Shown piece after piece: positions 10,901 to 17,777 of a DNA stretch of 64,000 nt. Source of the DNA: Marinoscillum pacificum (lineage in GTDB: Bacteria > Bacteroidota > Bacteroidia > Cytophagales > Cyclobacteriaceae); the NCBI RefSeq assembly GCF_024714495.1, contig NZ_JAMZMJ010000015.1, positions 1-64,000 of the forward strand, read 5' to 3'. The notes under the pieces were generated by a model. That model saw only the letters and a list, made by a program, of their open reading frames with translations, had not been told where the DNA came from and ran no database searches. How positions within the stretch are numbered: position 1 is the first letter of the stretch; each line of letters starts with the position of its first letter. The position numbers and the translations under genes are program-made.

Positions 10901-11911
10901 GTCATTGTCAATATCTCCGATACTTATTCTGCCGACACCTCTGTCCCAGTTGTTGCCAGGGTCCTGGTAGTAATTCACAGCATCATTAGTGACATCCCAC
11001 ATGAACACAGTGGTTTGTGGATTTCCACCAGCATTTTCGATTGCTCCGGATAAAATAACATCGACAGAACCATCCAGGTTATAGTCTCCCGCAGACACGG
11101 TAGTTCTGTAATACCTAAATGAATAATCAGATTCACCTAGCCCGTTAAGGATGGTGTTTAAGTCTTTTTGTAATGTTAGAACTCCTGAGGAGGTATTTAC
11201 TGCATAGACTTTACTGCCTGTTACCAGCTCTAAACCACTACAATCCGCACAGAAAGCATCTGGTAATATATCGACAGCTAGTGTCCCGAAAGCTACTTCG
11301 TAATACCAATCGAAACTTCCACCCGTACCTTGCACGATAAGGGCACCAGTTCGCGCATTTCTTATTTCGTTTCTATAGTATAATTCAGGAACTCCATCCT
11401 GATCAAAATCAGCTAAACCAGGTATTCCGGGTCCATAGGTTTTGCTAGCGTCTTGTGACCATTGTAAAGTACCTGTACAGTCATATGCATTAATTTTAAA
11501 GCTATTTGCTAAATCAGATCTATCAAACTCTGTTACAAATACCCAAGCACATTCATTCCCCATAACATCACCTATTACGGGTTGGTAGAATGGATCAAAA
11601 GGAACATCAATGGTGGTAAGAGTAGCTCCTGTAGAACCATTTAAAATGTAGACCTTTCTTTGTAGCCAGTTTACTGTAACGACATCTGGTATTCCATTCC
11701 CGTCCATATCACCGATCATAGGAGATCCATAGCTATCAGCAGTTTGATTACTGGAGCTCCATTGGAGTAACATGTTATAAGATGGATTGGCCGTTGGTGT
11801 TTCGTTGCACACCATGTCGGTCCTGGAGTTTTCCACTTGGCCAAATGATGATAGCGCAAGACAAAGTGAAAAAATAGTTGATGTTAAAATCCTAACCCGG
11901 TAACTTTTCAT
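1..11911 (-). CDS. Giant SprB-like secreted surface protein, 3' end outside the window
   Basis: An open minus-strand frame runs from the ATG at 11911 to the left edge, giving at least 3970 codons; I checked several stretches across its length and saw no in-frame stop. A signal peptide (MKSYRVRILTSTIFSLCLAL, ending near SSFGQ) opens the protein. FG-GAP/VCBS-type Asp-rich loops (for example GDMDGNGIPDVV) fill about residues 60-440. A CARDB-like domain follows near 540-650 and a jelly-roll-like segment near 700-850. Many SprB-type modules of about 80-105 residues (pattern SC..NG.I.V, GYTYEW, G.YTV.V.D..TGC) then alternate with a LamG/concanavalin-like domain at about 1220-1420 and a second lectin-like insert near 2880-3140. 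The last visible part is a 210-residue repeat. Such proteins are usually exported by T9SS and act in gliding or adhesion; the sorting domain should lie to the left. It sits downstream of a PorP/SprF gene. The class is secure, the exact role is inferred. Confidence 0.9.
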   Translation of the reverse strand, partial: MKSYRVRILTSTIFSLCLALSSFGQVENSRTDMVCNETPTANPSYNMLLQWSSSNQTADSYGSPMIGDMDGNGIPDVVTVNWLQRKVYILNGSTGATLTTIDVPFDPFYQPVIGDVMGNECAWVFVTEFDRSDLANSFKINAYDCTGTLQWSQDASKTYGPGIPGLADFDQDGVPELYYRNEIRNARTGALIVQGTGGSFDWYYEVAFGTLAVDILPDAFCADCSGLELVTGSKVYAVNTSSGVLTLQKDLNTILNGLGESDYSFRYYRTTVSAGDYNLDGSVDVILSGAIENAGGNPQTTVFMWDVTNDAVNYYQDPGNNWDRGVGRISIGDIDNDGQMNAVFVSGAQLYALDENMDFQWSVGVQESTSGFTGCTLFDFNGDGSSEVIVRDETSMFVVSTPSGSPNSPTISTQKQACVSRTSEEYPVVADVDGDGLTEICVTCTFSNSTSISGSNWTNTQYSHVRVYEADGDIWQPSRPVWNQHGYYNVNVNDDLSIPATQISQTATFSSGSTPYNNFLSQSPVIDATGVPNYEQPDLNLVNITNATVTDCPGTSLDVTFTLSNTGDINISGDLPITFYDGDPTVDGSTQLNTQIYELTNLAVGASQSVTLEVLGSGGAFDLYVSLNDFGSTPPVVVGDRAGVLECNFTNNISSIPVTYNPFSLTVNKVSDNEKCDPSKPNNGQAEAYFDGTVFGGIENIWIEDFASQSVGATSDASGTTEWSSTNTLGFTPDFYGVGTTFGDQAFIGDNTGASLEAGPVDWISESIDISNHTNIAISVDLLSTDNCDGLDSDLRDRIRFWYSLDGGSDVLLSDGDQYGDFSFVQATASGLNGSTLVLKAKILTNNNDEVMGFDNVRVTGTAPDVTKTFTDADGYEFYWYNQNDFSTVLNSGSTFSTMDAGTYTVVGFYPPSNCYSDTLEITIDSATPTFDVWVYEISEVQSCASPDGEIGAFAYTTVDGSGNPADSLFEEDGYSFTWNFASDPGGIVIGTGDTLLNLEGGDYYVTIYDNLTGCESANSGTVTSDAITPDINDINTNVTHITTCGGTGSVSADFGGTTTGYSFMWYEGASIKPTPDYTTATVTGLDVGDYTVRVRDNSTNCISSPVVVTVEDNSGQPNPTVQSLTANTSCSNANGIAVVDGDGNGSVSGYTIEWWAGSGVVSNNKLPGAINGVTISSDGSTASNLPGGTYTVRAKQGGCTKLITFDLEDDYQEPAFNFIVPVEAGDAADIEDKGFIGIPQTIAGWHEFTVSYWVELSNENYADDHRIFSSGGLGESQVLLWSDNHDGLAFVLKTENDGSRGRINTAYKPTGWTQVTGTWSEGDVNGDGIPGDMAIYANGVLLGTTQYVGTGDGIINPGTTMYLGRDGNLGSKKFEGKIDEFRIYNRALSSSEVIATMCSELTGNEDDLVIYYDFNNMPNSPALDGDVVQDVSNDALVVNGFVDLPPGGAAGEVYVGESGITCPITDMVNNTSCDPNNPNGEINLIGKVDPISETYEYYLYLGYSTDSLIAQNTTGIFSSLPEGFYTVIAKQDGTDCFTSPASLSLAYIPDNPNITTSITESTGCSGVGNGTIAVTSSSNGAEPATGYTYRIYDGHNSTTQIGSDVTVNDGSVGHTFTGLDAGNYRIEVYNNELTCLAIEDVNVGQNTVAPVISSILKVNNTNCVGGDGFIQVTMPSDTSNYTYAWYRGSVAHPDSLIASETSFELTGLSATSPSVDGQYTVVVTLDSTGCPSAPATRTIVDDPEYHDVVIREVAPQNGCGASGANGIADAAVLINSDTTVTDFTFEWSTSSTDFTTSPIASSTNTSGNQNETDPVLAGGTTYYVRITDDITGCSVIESITIGTDPILPSLATNTITPNTSCDITGSAGPTGAVLVDVTFDGNSVADPVAEGYTFTWYEGGDTSGQDITNDGTSNGTTPSGEDTDHISSITNGQYTVVVQAPNGCSSNPLTVTVPYSPVLPVLNLIGLEDNHVCDEALAGAYDGEIRVAPTVGAANDYTYEWFIGTGVSGTQLSSNTVTSSTEATAFELEGDLNYTVRVTSIANGCSNTYTYFVDNIPANPIIVRADSEVNDNTTCSSDYNGSVVAAIDLNGAVLNGRANDEIWQAFSSCNTEVLNDATEVGTNGFQLTTETNNQFGRIWLGDSIDLTQPVRLDFRILLGSKDADGADGIAFTMHRDPRGYTARGQVGQDLGVGNFQNRSGAEKFDNIEPAVSIEFDTYDNGSIDPSYDHTNLFFDGAVNETELGMAMTSLPQIHASKTNVEDGDTLDVSIIILPGATQTIELWVEGSNRFTYTGDIVNNVFGGETMVIAGFTSSTGGSNNNQAVFLQPNFGEYNFSWVDESNNPVGGNDPFICNVGPGDYTLTVTHSVTGCVSDTETFTVGNDVSAVDPEITIDVQPSACSGGSGDGELTATVVSADGGSYEFKWYSGTVGSGTLLETDTSLNSGNDQITGLLPGLYTVLVTDLLNPNDGCSSTSQINLLETKPDVVVSGTENDITNCTTPNGYFEVTNITEDASPVSLANYEYDLYDDGGNFITTETTTTLDGVSGLDFGNYSFIPRNTSTGCEFDSHPFSIGNNFDYPTATFDGTNSTENTVCDPSLISGTYDGELIVNVGAGNASDYTFTWYEGASTDASDELTNDGTSAISGTAISTSGTQIILSNIPGGTYTLVLVSNTSTCEVELQFDLGNVDNTTYTNYTPEATTGPNSDCGGGTPNGSITLDVSGAPLNTVSSLTLRVYSGTTISGSPLATDDTAPYTVTGLGTGDYMIEVLDNNTGCLTQDLQIYVDNVPDEPSASVSPTPNNSCNIGNGSAIADGDGAGTFTGYTFTWYYGDNTDAANELPGTALSSARYLNDNLHELGGLTPGDYTVVVTETASGCSAEVDFTITDDSENPLLIEEGDIDITPQTSCDPVNPGGEIDVSNALRNPQSYNFRNVNGSFEQQDLTNNPNTGAGGLFYAGPQNDPVQAYYNENLIPGWVTDDHIDVIELYQNGYSADGYTFSAYEGEQWAELNADDFSALYFDMETQPGTTMTWRFAHRARRSAGSNQDCMVLKIGSTDITDIALLPVIENFCSAQFNDAGNMPANGSGTQDGWVIYEGSYVVPADQFFTRFAYEAVSSSTGSPVVGNFIDGVEFFMDPYTFTGYLSSDLGTPIESNGEGIFDSLAAGEYTFYIEDNFTGCSSEEITVVVPDNTDGPDVIVDATNTNNNTICDPSLTSPASEYNGQITVATNDGSDVSDYTYEWYVGTSTTAGNELTTIYGSAVINAVGNVASSLPPDIYSVVVTGSDQCKTTLEREIISDTNDNFTNFDLDGDLDVTDDTSCNADNGTLIVTAAGFTALTGAGGSDDYNIKYYVGTSVLETATDSLDISSPGPVTFATGLASDDYTVVIVDNTSGCATQPYTLFIDEVPAKPDFTPAALGAGTSNNSVCDADLAGGQYNGQITVNLVGAGAISDYSYAWFDGSSTSDPATSYTANDNVLSEIPGGSYTVQITNTAGNGCDTTITVSIIDQVNTAFTTFDLAGDLDVTDDTSCNADNGTLIVTAAGFTALTGAGGSDDYNIKYYVGTSVLETATDSLDISSPGPVTFATGLASDDYTVVIVDNTSGCATQPYTLFIDEVPAKPDFTPAALGAGTSNNSVCDADLAGGQYNGQITVNLVGAGAISDYSYAWFDGSSTSDPATSYTANDNVLSEIPGGSYTVQITNTAGNGCDTTITVSIIDQVNTAFTTFDLAGDLDVTDDTSCNTDNGTLIVTAAGFTALTGAGGSDDYNIKYYVGTSVLETATDSLDISSPGPVTFATGLASDDYTVVIVDNTSGCATQPYTLFIDEVPAKPDFTPAALGAGTSNNSVCDADLAGGQYNGQITVNLVGAGAISDYSYAWFDGSSTSDPATSYTANDNVLSEIPGGSYTVQITNTAGNGCDTTITVSIIDQVNTAFTTFDLAGDLDVTDDTSCNTDNGTLIVTAAGFTALT

Positions 11912-12277
11912 ATCTGTTGAGGTGATAAATCTATCCATACATACCATTTAGACGGTACAAGTAACCCTGTTGGCAATCTACATAAACAGGTAGAAAACCA
12001 AAACATTTAATCGACGAAGCAAAGTTAATAAAAACATATTTTCATAATTATATCATTAAAAAATATAACTATTTCAATATGTAAATCTTAAATAAATCAA
12101 ATCCGACCTTTGAATTATAATAAATCTAATGTTGGATTTTCGACGAATAAACTGTTCTTGTCTATTATTTTCTTTAAAACGGACCTTTAAAAATATTTAA
12201 AAAAAAATGCTGGCTGGTGCTATATTGACTGAATCATCCTTTTTGTTTAGTCACTGGGTGCCTATCAGGTTTAACGA
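11912..12277. other. Noncoding gap upstream of the giant adhesin gene
   Basis: This 366-bp, very AT-rich gap lies between two minus-strand genes. I see no credible ORF. It contains the TAACTTTG element described separately and poly-A/T tracts near 12185-12208. On the minus strand a T9 run follows GCACCAGCCAGC just below the upstream gene, but I could not pair a convincing terminator stem with it. Confidence 0.6.
12020..12027 (-). promoter_or_regulatory. Candidate Bacteroidota -7 element of the giant adhesin gene
   Basis: On the minus strand TAACTTTG matches the TAnnTTTG -7 consensus of Bacteroidota primary sigma factors. It would start transcription near 12013, leaving about 100 nt of leader before the ATG at 11911. 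I see no TTG at the expected -33 spacing, so support is the single motif plus its position in an otherwise empty gap. It suggests the giant gene can be transcribed separately from the PorP/SprF pair upstream. Confidence 0.45.
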
Positions 12278-15200
12278 TTAACGAGCTAAAACAATAGTGC
12301 CTGAAGTATTATAGGATGAATCGTCACATTTGAAAACAAAGTAGTAGATACCGGCAGGAGCTGCCACGCTTCCGTTATCTAAATTACCGTTCCAAACGCA
12401 ATTTTCGGTGAAGGGGGAGTCCCCTTTAAAAACAATGCTTCCTTTTTCATCATAGATGTAAATAGTACAACCTTGTATATCTGAGGAATTCAAGATTTCC
12501 CAACAATCATAGATGTTATCTCCGTTTGGAGAAAAAGATTTGCGGGCGATGACTCCCGGAGCTATGATGGTTAAGTCGGATGTGATGGAGCAGCCGGCTT
12601 CATCGGTTCCCGATACAACTATTGTGGAGAACCTGTTACGTGGAAATACCGTCACTGAAGATCCTGTAGTGCTGCTTAAAAGATCTTCTGGTGACCAGGT
12701 GAAGTCTGATCCATTATCAACGTTCACAAGAATACTTGACGTGTTATCAGCTAACTCTAGCGTGTCATTAACTACCGTGCCCTCAGGGGACGAAAAAACA
12801 AATCCTGAATTGTCAAAATTTGAAACGGTGACAGTTGTTCCAGAAACAGTACAACCTATGTCAGTAATGACGTCTATCGTAACGGTGACTTCATCTTGAT
12901 TGTCCAGAGTAGTTACATCAGCACTATTAGCTGTAATGTCCTCAGTATTGAATGTCCAGTTCACCGTTTGGTATGAATTAGGTAGTGTTAGCGTTAAACC
13001 ATCTTCAGGGCATTTTTGAGTAGAAGCAGGATTTGGACTGATATCTGCAATGATATCCGCAGCTGAAGGTGGATCTGAAATGATAATGTCTTTAGTGGTC
13101 ACACTGGTACATGTAGTCAAATCTGAATATCCCACAGTTAATGAAACAGTGTAAGTTCCAGCGGTGCTGTAGGTATGAGAAGTACTATTGCCTGTTTCCG
13201 AACCCCCATCTCCAAACTCCCAGTTATACTCAAGTTCCACTCCGGTTTGTCCAGTACTAGCTGATGCATCAAAACTGACAGAGAAGTTGGTGCAAGATTC
13301 ATCTACACTGCTAAATGACGCAGTTGGTAGTACATAACTTGTGATAGATGTAGCTGAGGCGGTATAGGAACAGCCAGTTGTTTCAGATATGATATCAACG
13401 GTGTAATCACCTGTTTCACTTACTGAAATGGAGTTCAAGTCAGTACCAATATTTGTGGTTCCTTGTTTCCATTGATAGCTATATCCAGCGTAATCAGGAA
13501 CTTGTAGCGTTGTAGTTGAAGTTTCACAGATTACATCAGATCCAGTATTGATAATGGAAATAACTGGGGGTTGATCAACAGAAATATTCGTAGTGGCAGC
13601 ATTGCTGAAACATCCTCCTGCTGATTTCACTCGAAGTGTATATGCTCCAGCATTGTTAACAGAAGCATTAGAAATTGTTATCTCTTGGGAAGTTGCAGTA
13701 GTTCCGTCAGGATACGTCCACAGATACTCTTCAGAGCTATCTGGTCCAGATAAAGTGAAATCAGATCCTCCACAGATAATTCCTGTGTTTGAATTAGTTA
13801 TGGCCGGAGCAGAAGGTGGAGTTCCTCCAGTTAAGGTGTAGGCTTCTGACTTGCTGGTAGAGCAGCTGCCGTCATTGGTAGCTATTCCAACTGTGATAGT
13901 TGCTGAATTTCCAGAGTTTACAATGAAAGTTGCCTCATTTCCAGATTGGTTTTGCAGTGTTACATCACCTGTAAAGCTCCAATTGTAAGTGGCATTTATT
14001 GAATTGGTTGCTTCCAATGTGAATGGAGAACCCGTACAGAAAGTGATGTCTGTTGGAGATATCGTTGGACTGATACAATTTCTATTAGTTATGATTGAAA
14101 GGAACCCGAAAGCAGAAAACTCGCTTCTGTGTGTGAATCCTAAGTCAGGTTTTGCATCGTTGTTATAATCAGCAATCTCTACATTTCTTGTGTTGAAATC
14201 AGTGCTAATCGATTTAAGTTCGAATGAAGGAGTATCTCCACCTAAGTTTTCCAAAATATTAAGTGAATTGGTAGTGGAAGTTACAGCAATGTCAGCAAGG
14301 CCATTCCCATCTAAATCACCAGCTGCTAAACCAAAAGGACTAGCAATAGAAGTGGTAATGACAGCAGAAGAAGGGAAATTGAAATTTCCTAATGATCCTC
14401 TGTTCAATGCGATAACCACTGAGTTCGAGTTTGTGGCAATTATATCTGGAAGATTATCATTGTTAACATCTGCAGCTAAGACGTTCCTCCAGGAAGATAC
14501 TGGTGACAATGCAACTGGTTCAGCAAAATTGATGTTCCCTACAGTACTTTGGTTCTTAATAGCGTAAATACGCGAACTAGATACAACATATGGAGCTGTT
14601 ACAATGTCTGGTAATTGATCTCCATCTAAATCAGCTACGTCAATAGCGCCTGTTTTTGACGCTCCGGTCACGGTTAGTGAAATTGGTGAAGTTCTGTTAA
14701 AACTAATAGCTCCTGTACTAGTGTTTTGGTAAATAAAAATTTCATTTTCACCGTCTTTAGTATCACTTATGATCAACTCAGGTTTACCATCCAGATCCAT
14801 GTCTGCTATTTTGAATGTTCTAGGTGTTCTGGTTCCTGTTTCTGTTACAGGAAGTGTGAATGTAGGTAGGGGAGAAAAGGAGATTGTTCCTCCGGAGCTT
14901 GTGTTTTGGTAAATGAAGATTTGCTTATTCACATTTTCTACCGATGTGAAAACTAAATCAGGAAGGCCGTCTCCATTCAAGTCACTACATTCTGTAGCTA
15001 CTGTATTAATTGGCTTCAAATTATTATCAATATTATTGATTCCCGTTACCTGCACAAAGGACGTAGTATTAATCGTAGATACATTTTGATAAACACTAAC
15101 ATTGGTGGAATTATTATTAGCTATTGCTACATCTAACAACCCATCGTCATTAAAATCACAATTACATATATCGTAGGATTCCTGTTGTCCGGTATTGATG

Positions 15201-15568
15201 TCTATTCGAGTATCTAATGCAGTTAAATCAAATGTAGAACCACCAAAACTCATGGTGAAAAATTGACTAGATGTACCTCTCAGACCATTGGAAAGGTTTG
15301 TAACCACTACTGGGCCATAAGTAGAAGTTGCAGGAACTGTTGCTCTGATTTCTGTTGCTGAAGTAGAAACAATTGTTGCTTTTCCAGAACCAAAATTTAC
15401 TTGAAGATTCGTGGCAGTGGTTGGGAAGTTAGCCCCACTAATTACGATCGTTTCACCTACAGTAGCAGAGGACTTGTCAAATCCATTCACAATCGGTTTT
15501 TGTGCGAGTGTGTAATGCGCTGTGAATCCTAAAATTAATAGTACAATTAAATTTCTCATCTTAATCAT
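12278..15568 (-). CDS. T9SS type B secreted protein with IPT, FG-GAP and PKD domains
   Basis: A 1096-residue secreted protein. A signal peptide (residues 1-22, ending LAQ) is followed by an IPT/TIG immunoglobulin-like domain (about 25-105). Six to seven FG-GAP/VCBS-like repeats with Asp-rich loops such as DFNDDGLLDVAI and DLNGDGLPDLVF (about 125-500) probably fold as a propeller. Ig/PKD-like modules follow, including a clear PKD domain with the motif YNWEFGDGG (about 735-815). The last ~90 residues carry SFSPNGDN and the YDEKGSIVF / PAGIYYFVF pattern of the gliding-motility-associated type B sorting domain. This predicts T9SS export and surface attachment or release. The start overlaps the end of the PorP/SprF gene by 8 bp, so the two are translationally linked; in this phylum such pairs are typically adhesin and cognate outer-membrane partner. 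Substrate or ligand unknown. Confidence 0.92.
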   Translation of the reverse strand: MIKMRNLIVLLILGFTAHYTLAQKPIVNGFDKSSATVGETIVISGANFPTTATNLQVNFGSGKATIVSTSATEIRATVPATSTYGPVVVTNLSNGLRGTSSQFFTMSFGGSTFDLTALDTRIDINTGQQESYDICNCDFNDDGLLDVAIANNNSTNVSVYQNVSTINTTSFVQVTGINNIDNNLKPINTVATECSDLNGDGLPDLVFTSVENVNKQIFIYQNTSSGGTISFSPLPTFTLPVTETGTRTPRTFKIADMDLDGKPELIISDTKDGENEIFIYQNTSTGAISFNRTSPISLTVTGASKTGAIDVADLDGDQLPDIVTAPYVVSSSRIYAIKNQSTVGNINFAEPVALSPVSSWRNVLAADVNNDNLPDIIATNSNSVVIALNRGSLGNFNFPSSAVITTSIASPFGLAAGDLDGNGLADIAVTSTTNSLNILENLGGDTPSFELKSISTDFNTRNVEIADYNNDAKPDLGFTHRSEFSAFGFLSIITNRNCISPTISPTDITFCTGSPFTLEATNSINATYNWSFTGDVTLQNQSGNEATFIVNSGNSATITVGIATNDGSCSTSKSEAYTLTGGTPPSAPAITNSNTGIICGGSDFTLSGPDSSEEYLWTYPDGTTATSQEITISNASVNNAGAYTLRVKSAGGCFSNAATTNISVDQPPVISIINTGSDVICETSTTTLQVPDYAGYSYQWKQGTTNIGTDLNSISVSETGDYTVDIISETTGCSYTASATSITSYVLPTASFSSVDESCTNFSVSFDASASTGQTGVELEYNWEFGDGGSETGNSTSHTYSTAGTYTVSLTVGYSDLTTCTSVTTKDIIISDPPSAADIIADISPNPASTQKCPEDGLTLTLPNSYQTVNWTFNTEDITANSADVTTLDNQDEVTVTIDVITDIGCTVSGTTVTVSNFDNSGFVFSSPEGTVVNDTLELADNTSSILVNVDNGSDFTWSPEDLLSSTTGSSVTVFPRNRFSTIVVSGTDEAGCSITSDLTIIAPGVIARKSFSPNGDNIYDCWEILNSSDIQGCTIYIYDEKGSIVFKGDSPFTENCVWNGNLDNGSVAAPAGIYYFVFKCDDSSYNTSGTIVLAR

Positions 15569-17540
15569 TCACCTTTAAAACCCACACTTCAGATAGTCCT
15601 GGTTTAGACTTAACTCTGTTCTTTTCTGCATTCGCTTCAGATAAACTGCTAGATTGATAAATTACTACGTAATAATATCCTCTTGCAGATAGATAGCCTA
15701 CATTGTTACTCTTTCTGTATCCTTTTTGGAACAATTCATCACTTAAATCTTCAGCATTCTGGAAGTTTTCGAATACACCTGCTACTACATAGTTGCCAGC
15801 AGGAAGTTCAAGCATGTGAGTTCCACGTTTAACTTCAAGATGTGTATTGGACTGAGCTAGCTCTTCGTTGGTTCTGAAATCATCAGTAAGTGTAGGGTCG
15901 CCTTTCTCTACTTCTGTCACTTCAGGTTCCTCCTGAACAATCACCGGATCTTGTTTGACCTCAGGCTTGGTTTCTTCTGGTTTTGTCTCAGGCTCCGGTT
16001 GAATTACTACCGTTTCTTCTGGTTCTTCCTTAATTGGTTCCTGAACTTCCTCATTAACTATAGGTGCTGTTTCTTTTGGCGTTGATTTAATGGAAATAAC
16101 AGCATTTTCCATCGACATAGCTGTAGAAGGATTATGATCCAGGGCATCAGCTTCTTCTTCAGTTAATATCTCATCCCAAATGATCAACGTTTCTTTTTGA
16201 TTGCCATCAATAGTTCGGGTCCATTTGATCCCAGCTTCTTTACTGCCATCAGGTTTTGTTCTTATTAGCGGCTCTTCGTTAGGATTAGCAATCTCATAGG
16301 TTTCTTCGCCTGCTCCTGGTGGAGGAGGAGGTAACCAGGAGAAGACTACTTCTTTTTCACCGTCTTCATTGATCCTGTCAAACTTGATTCCACGTTCCAC
16401 TTCACCAAATTGATTGATTCGTTCTACGGGATCGTTTTCTTGTTCATAGTTCCAATGAGTATCCGGTTTTTCCTCAGTCTTAGCACCAGCAATTAAGCCA
16501 AGAGCATCCTCATCTTCTTTGGATTCTTGAGCAACTTTTCTGCTTTGTTGAAGCGCTTGTAATTGTTTCTGACGTTCTAGTTCAGCTTGTTTTGCTCGTT
16601 CCTCTGCTGATAATCTATGACTCTTAATGAAAGAAGATACATGCTCGGCGTGTTCTTTTCTTGTGCCAATGTGGTAACCAATATGAATTTCATGTGTTGG
16701 ACCTAAAAGGGATGCTGTATTTGGGCTGCCGTATTCGTATGCATATCCAATACCTATTTTTTCATAAAGTTTAGCTCCAATAAGGCCAATGAATCCTGCG
16801 TCTTGACGATAGGTAGCACCAACCCAAACAATGTGCAGTAAATGTAGAATAACTGCCCCTTCGTATTGGTTGGGCAAAAACTTATTGTATCTATATAATA
16901 TGTGTGGCTCAATAGCAATGTTGTCATTGAGGTGGCCACGGTAGTTCATTTTGAATAGAATATTGTCTTGTGGTTTTGGTGTTACCTGAAACCCTTCTTC
17001 ATTAGTAATTACATCATAGCTGAAAAGCTTGGGCAGAGATACACCAATATTAAAGTGGCCAAAATGATAAGCAACTCCCACATCACCAATCATGAAGGCT
17101 GTATTGGGATTTAGATTATTAAATGCAGGATCATTTGGCTCAGCATAATCATAGTCGATTGTATTGGTGCCTGCGCCTAACGACATACCAAATCGGAAGA
17201 AATGTTCACGGTCAATGCTTACCAGATAACCTGCAGATACTTTTCCTGAACTTAAATTGTAAGGGCCAGCTTGTCTGGAATAAGCCATGGCTCCAACTGC
17301 TAAACCACCTTTAAGAGGGACGTGGAAGTTAGCATTGTAGATACTAGGGGCACCAGGCACTCCGGCAAATTGTTGCTTATAAGTTACGAATGCTACCGCA
17401 TGACCTTCTACTCCAGCATACGCCGGATTGTAGACATACGGGTTCATGAAGAATTGATTGTATACAACAGGAAGTTGTTGTGCACTAGAAACGGTAAGGT
17501 TAAGCGCAAAACATAAAAAGGCCCAAATATATTTTTTCAT
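15561..17540 (-). CDS. PorP/SprF-family outer-membrane protein fused to a SPOR-like domain
   Basis: A 659-residue protein with a signal peptide (cleavage near SSAQ). The family hallmark QFFMNPYVYNPAYAG lies just after it, and a roughly 270-residue beta-barrel follows (about 22-295). PorP/SprF proteins are outer-membrane components tied to T9SS type B substrates. Beyond the barrel, where typical family members (about 300-350 residues) stop, there is a charged coiled segment (about 305-345), two similar modules with FDRINEDGEKEVVFSW and WTRTIDGNQKETLIIW (about 370-455), a Glu/Pro-rich linker (about 480-550) and a C-terminal domain of ~80 residues (GNYVVAGVFENFQNAEDLSD ... GYYYVVIYQSS) that resembles SPOR peptidoglycan-binding folds. 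The fusion could tie the barrel to the cell wall. First gene of a pair with the type B protein downstream. Confidence 0.9.
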   Translation of the reverse strand: MKKYIWAFLCFALNLTVSSAQQLPVVYNQFFMNPYVYNPAYAGVEGHAVAFVTYKQQFAGVPGAPSIYNANFHVPLKGGLAVGAMAYSRQAGPYNLSSGKVSAGYLVSIDREHFFRFGMSLGAGTNTIDYDYAEPNDPAFNNLNPNTAFMIGDVGVAYHFGHFNIGVSLPKLFSYDVITNEEGFQVTPKPQDNILFKMNYRGHLNDNIAIEPHILYRYNKFLPNQYEGAVILHLLHIVWVGATYRQDAGFIGLIGAKLYEKIGIGYAYEYGSPNTASLLGPTHEIHIGYHIGTRKEHAEHVSSFIKSHRLSAEERAKQAELERQKQLQALQQSRKVAQESKEDEDALGLIAGAKTEEKPDTHWNYEQENDPVERINQFGEVERGIKFDRINEDGEKEVVFSWLPPPPPGAGEETYEIANPNEEPLIRTKPDGSKEAGIKWTRTIDGNQKETLIIWDEILTEEEADALDHNPSTAMSMENAVISIKSTPKETAPIVNEEVQEPIKEEPEETVVIQPEPETKPEETKPEVKQDPVIVQEEPEVTEVEKGDPTLTDDFRTNEELAQSNTHLEVKRGTHMLELPAGNYVVAGVFENFQNAEDLSDELFQKGYRKSNNVGYLSARGYYYVVIYQSSSLSEANAEKNRVKSKPGLSEVWVLKVND

Positions 17541-17721
17541 ACACTGTTTGTCTAAATGAATTGTGCTGACTTCTCGAATTCTTTCACGAAGAATGGGTCA
17601 ATTCTTTAAACTAGAGCTAAAATATTAAATAAATATTGAATTTATCTTAATAGAGGTCTAAAACTGTCCCTTAATCTACATTGTTGGATAAATTGGATGA
17701 TTTATGGTTTTTTTGGTACTC

Positions 17722-17729
17722 TACTTTTG
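17722..17729 (+). promoter_or_regulatory. Candidate -7 element for the barrel/deacetylase pair
   Basis: TACTTTTG matches TAnnTTTG and lies 48 bp before the ATG at 17778, in the 237-bp gap between divergent genes. The nearest upstream TTG at a plausible place (17693) is 26 bp away, slightly long for the -33/-7 spacing. No equivalent motif was found for the divergent minus-strand gene. Confidence 0.45.
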
Positions 17730-17777
17730 AATCTGCAGTTGCACTGATTATTATTACATAAATTTTAAATTCACAGA

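Noticed and set aside
12184-12260. Possible terminator after the type B adhesin gene (T-run on the minus strand)
   Set aside because: I could not pair a stem of more than about 5 bp before the T-run.
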